This document shows positions 61,409 to 64,000 of a stretch of DNA of 64,000 nt, one piece after another (the stretch's first letter is position 1; each line of letters starts with the position of its first letter). Made by a program: the position numbers and the translations under genes. The notes under the pieces are model-generated. The model saw only the letters and a list, made by a program, of their open reading frames with translations. It was not told where the DNA came from and made no database searches. The stretch is from Bacteroidia bacterium (GTDB taxonomy: Bacteria; Bacteroidota; Bacteroidia; J057): the NCBI GenBank assembly GCA_030430575.1, contig JAUIKF010000003.1:186001-250000 (forward strand), given 5' to 3'.

Positions 61409-62452
61409 ATGACAGAACTGGAACAGCCTGTACCTAATCCACAAGCAAGTGCACCAGCGGCAGCCTCTACCGATATTCGTGCACTCAACGAAAAAATTAA
61501 GGAAAAAAGTCAATTTCTGGACTTGATCGACATGGAGCTTCGCAAAGCCGTAGTTGGTCAGAGTTATATGATCGAGCGCCTATTGCTAGGCTTATTGTCT
61601 GGGGGACACGTCTTACTCGAAGGCGTGCCTGGTCTTGCGAAGACCCTCTCCATCAAGAGCTTAGCTTCTGCTGTGGACGGAAAGTTCAGCCGAATCCAAT
61701 TCACGCCGGACTTGCTTCCTGCCGACTTGATCGGTACCCTGATCTATAACCAAAAGACAGCAGATTTTGCTGTCAAAAAAGGACCTGTCTTCGCCAATTT
61801 TGTCTTGGCAGATGAGATCAACCGCTCTCCTGCCAAAGTACAATCTGCCTTGCTGGAGTCCATGCAGGAACGCCAAGTGACGATCGGAGAAGAGACTTTC
61901 CAACTAGATCGACCTTTCCTGGTCTTGGCTACCCAAAACCCTATAGAACAAGAAGGAACTTATCCCCTGCCTGAAGCACAAGTTGACCGATTCATGCTGA
62001 AATGTGTGGTGGGCTACCCTTCCAAGGAAGAAGAGCGCGAAATCATGCGCCACAGTGTCAATAATACATTCGGCAAAGTAAAACCAGTTGTTAGTTTAAC
62101 TGATATTCTAGAAGCGCGAAAAGCTGTACGCGAAGTTTATATGGACGAGAAGATTGAGCGCTATATTCTCGACATCGTTTTTGCTACCCGTAATCCCAAA
62201 GAAGCGGGGCTCGCTAAACTTGCCAACCTCATCACCTACGGTGGTTCTCCTCGTGCTTCCATCAATTTGGCGCTGGCTTCTAAGGCCTATGCCTTCATCA
62301 AGCGCCGTGGCTACGTCGTCCCAGAAGACGTGCGCGCCATCTGTCGTGACGTCATGCGTCACCGCATAGGCTTGAGCTATGAAGCTGAAGCTGAGAACAT
62401 TACAACAGAAGAAATCATCAGTCAACTCCTTGACACCGTTGAGGTACCTTAG
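61409..62452 (+). CDS. MoxR-family AAA+ ATPase
   Basis: 347 residues. Walker A is in LLEGVPGLAKTLSIKSLA (about 72-80), Walker B in FVLADEINRSP, sensor 1 in LVLATQNPIEQEGTYPLPEAQ-like region, arginine finger region in PEAQVDRFMLK. MoxR ATPases act as chaperones for VWA-domain partners; the next gene encodes a DUF58 protein with a VWA domain, the standard partner. First gene of a Bat-type (aerotolerance) operon. Confidence 0.95.
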   Translation: MTELEQPVPNPQASAPAAASTDIRALNEKIKEKSQFLDLIDMELRKAVVGQSYMIERLLLGLLSGGHVLLEGVPGLAKTLSIKSLASAVDGKFSRIQFTPDLLPADLIGTLIYNQKTADFAVKKGPVFANFVLADEINRSPAKVQSALLESMQERQVTIGEETFQLDRPFLVLATQNPIEQEGTYPLPEAQVDRFMLKCVVGYPSKEEEREIMRHSVNNTFGKVKPVVSLTDILEARKAVREVYMDEKIERYILDIVFATRNPKEAGLAKLANLITYGGSPRASINLALASKAYAFIKRRGYVVPEDVRAICRDVMRHRIGLSYEAEAENITTEEIISQLLDTVEVP

Positions 62453-62465
62453 GGGAAAAGAATAG

Positions 62466-62556
62466 TTCTATGTTTTAGGTTCTAGGTTTTATGTTAATGT
62501 ATATAATCCCTAAACCTAGAACCTAGAACCTAGAACCTAGAACCTAGAACCTAGAA
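62466..62556. repeat. Heptamer tandem repeat (CCTAGAA)x6 with inverted left arm
   Basis: Six perfect CCTAGAA units at 62515-62556, preceded by a less regular reverse-complement arm (TTCTATG, TTTTAGG, TTCTAGG, TTTTATG) at 62466-62493. The arms can form a hairpin between the MoxR and DUF58 genes. Confidence 0.85.
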
Positions 62557-62568
62557 CGGTTTTTAGCT

Positions 62569-63480
62569 ATGGACAAAACCACTGAATTACTCAAAAAAGT
62601 AAGGAAGATAGAACTCAAGACTCGAGGGCTTTCGAATCAGCTATTTTCAGGCAGCTATCATTCGGCCTTTAAGGGGAGAGGAATGTCTTTTAGTGAGGTG
62701 AGGGAGTACCAATTTGGGGATGATGTGCGGAATATTGACTGGAATGTCACTGCACGTTTGGGAGAGCCTTATATCAAAGTGTTTGAAGAGGAACGAGAGT
62801 TGACAGTGATGCTTCTGATTGATGTAAGTGGCTCTACTTTTTTTGGGACCCAAAAGCAGAAAGATGGATCAGCACAGATGAAGAATGACATACTGACAGA
62901 GATCTGTGCGGTACTTTCCTTCTCAGCGATTAATAATAATGACAAAGTAGGGGTAATTTTTTTCACCGATCGGGTAGAGAAATTTATTCCTCCCAAAAAA
63001 GGCAAGAATCACATCCTACGTATCATTCGTGAACTCATAGATTTTCACCCAGAAGGCACTGGCTCAGACCTGACAGGCGTATTGCGCTATTTGTCCAATA
63101 TGATGAAAAAGCGCGCCATCGTCTTTCTGCTCTCAGACTTCATGCATACGGGTGACACACCGTATAAGGATGCCCTAAGCATCGCGCGTCGTCGCCATGA
63201 CATGGTGGGCATTCATCTCTACGACGACCGAGAAGTTTCTTTGCCCAATATGGGTCTGGTGCGTGTACAAGATGCTGAAAGCGGGCAGATGGTCTGGATT
63301 GACACTGCCAACAGTGCTACGCGGCAAGCCTATCAAGACTGGTATCAAGAAAACCTACAGCATACGCGCCAGACATTTTTGAAAAGTGGGGCCGACCTGG
63401 CAAGCATCAACATCAAAGAATCATACATCACAGCCCTCATGAACTTGTTCAAGATGCGGGAAAAGCGAATGGCAGAGTAA
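62569..63480 (+). CDS. DUF58 (VWA-like) protein of the Bat operon
   Basis: 303 residues, cytoplasmic. DUF58 signature near 48-65 (FGDDVRNIDWNVTARLGEPY), then the VWA MIDAS motif DVSGST in MLLIDVSGSTFFGT. VWA proteins of this type work with MoxR. The 116-bp gap to MoxR is filled by a heptamer repeat; the next gene starts 3 bp after the stop codon. Confidence 0.94.
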   Translation: MDKTTELLKKVRKIELKTRGLSNQLFSGSYHSAFKGRGMSFSEVREYQFGDDVRNIDWNVTARLGEPYIKVFEEERELTVMLLIDVSGSTFFGTQKQKDGSAQMKNDILTEICAVLSFSAINNNDKVGVIFFTDRVEKFIPPKKGKNHILRIIRELIDFHPEGTGSDLTGVLRYLSNMMKKRAIVFLLSDFMHTGDTPYKDALSIARRRHDMVGIHLYDDREVSLPNMGLVRVQDAESGQMVWIDTANSATRQAYQDWYQENLQHTRQTFLKSGADLASINIKESYITALMNLFKMREKRMAE

Positions 63481-63483
63481 GTT

Positions 63484-64000
63484 ATGCGAATCATCACTAT
63501 CATATTGCTGGGATGGATCAGCTTGGGCATGCTTCAAGCGCAGGGGGTGAAGGCCACGGCGCGTGTGGATAGCACCCACCTGGTGATCGGCGATCATTTA
63601 GGGTTTGAAGTTCAAGTCAACTGCCCTACTGGCATCGAAGTCAGTCTTCCCTTGATTGGCGAAACGCTAGGAAAATTCGAAGTATTGGAACAACAAGCTA
63701 TTGACAGTCAGACAGTTAACGGCGAGAAGCAAGTCATCCAACGCTTATTGTTGACAGCTTTTGACTCAGGATTTTATCAAATCCCTCCCCTCACCATCGA
63801 ATACAACCCAAAAGGCAGTCAACAAATCCAGCAGGTCAAAACCAATCCCATTTCAGTTGAAGTATATACCGTAGTGGTAGATACCGCACAAGCTATTCGA
63901 GCAATCAAGGCACCTGTAGATGCGCCCTATACATTTCGTGAAGCATTACCTTACCTGGTGTTGCTAGCCATTATTGTGGGGATAGGGTTAGGCATTTATT
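63484..64000 (+). CDS. Bat-operon membrane protein (BatD-like), N-terminal part, cut by window edge
   Basis: From ATG 63484 the frame stays open for 172 codons to the edge. Signal peptide (MRIITIILLGWISLGMLQAQ), a beta-rich Ig-like periplasmic domain (VKATARVDSTHLVIGDHLGF, SGFYQIPPLTIEYNPKGSQQ) and the start of a membrane helix (PYLVLLAIIVGIGLGIY, about 155 onward). Proteins of this shape follow DUF58 in Bacteroidota Bat operons, usually before BatA and BatB. The rest is outside the window. Confidence 0.8.
   Translation, partial: MRIITIILLGWISLGMLQAQGVKATARVDSTHLVIGDHLGFEVQVNCPTGIEVSLPLIGETLGKFEVLEQQAIDSQTVNGEKQVIQRLLLTAFDSGFYQIPPLTIEYNPKGSQQIQQVKTNPISVEVYTVVVDTAQAIRAIKAPVDAPYTFREALPYLVLLAIIVGIGLGIY

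Noticed and set aside
62515-62556. Six CCTAGAA units as a CRISPR-like array
   Set aside because: Unit is 7 bp with no spacers and no cas genes; it is a simple tandem repeat.

Overview
The window looks like a chromosomal segment of a Bacteroidota bacterium, probably Saprospiria-like, although the class assignment is an inference. Evidence includes a type IX secretion C-terminal sorting domain, TonB-dependent receptors with carboxypeptidase-like N-terminal domains, a MoxR/DUF58/Bat-type operon, an OstA-like envelope protein, DUF4403 and DUF1460 proteins, promoter boxes of the Bacteroidota form TAnnTTTG, and many short AT-rich intergenic repeats. I see no rRNA, tRNA, prophage, insertion sequence with a transposase, or CRISPR array.

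Layout. 1-3.8 kb: left-truncated membrane sensor-like gene, unknown membrane protein, hldD (LPS heptose synthesis), diheme cytochrome lipoprotein, and a degraded MORN-type remnant. 3.8-10.4 kb: two OmpR-type two-component systems, each next to a small secreted protein whose promoter carries direct repeats with an exact 11-bp period. The first has a Cys-rich sensor and a Cys-rich secreted protein; the second has a PepSY-like lipoprotein with an acidic/His tail. An adenylate-cyclase-type membrane enzyme lies between them. 10.4-14.2 kb: an ACMSD-type decarboxylase, then an orphan histidine kinase translationally coupled to a ComEC-type metallo-beta-lactamase protein. 14.3-19.4 kb: TMTC-like GT-C membrane protein with TPRs, followed by a secreted TPR/ankyrin protein.

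19.4-40 kb, mostly minus strand: T9SS cargo protein, a very large alpha-2-macroglobulin with intact thioester motif, a DUF4403/DUF445/GH3-serine-hydrolase/secreted-protein operon in which the GH3 half appears to lack its catalytic motifs, an unusual protein with three repeats and a deoxyribosyltransferase-like C-terminus, and a PD40/amidohydrolase fusion. 40-50 kb: two LysM paralogues, OstA-like protein, Sco plus cytochrome c, rhomboid, alpha/beta hydrolase, a MITE-like element, FAD oxidoreductase and a TPR/LuxR-type regulator.

50.4-53.9 kb: a MotA/MotB-type motor pair resembling ZorA/ZorB, convergent with a CBS-HEPN-like protein. This is one of the two best candidates for an undescribed system; the three-repeat protein at 34.9-36.7 kb is the other. 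54-64 kb: lipoprotein, a TonB receptor, a TPP riboswitch controlling a second TonB receptor (hence a predicted thiamin importer), a DUF1460 amidase, and the start of a MoxR-DUF58-Bat operon running off the right edge.

Intergenic regions carry several repeat families: large palindromic GAGACCGCTCGG elements (3 copies), 7-bp and 8-bp tandem repeats, a 9-bp-duplication-flanked MITE-like insertion, and short REP-like palindromes.
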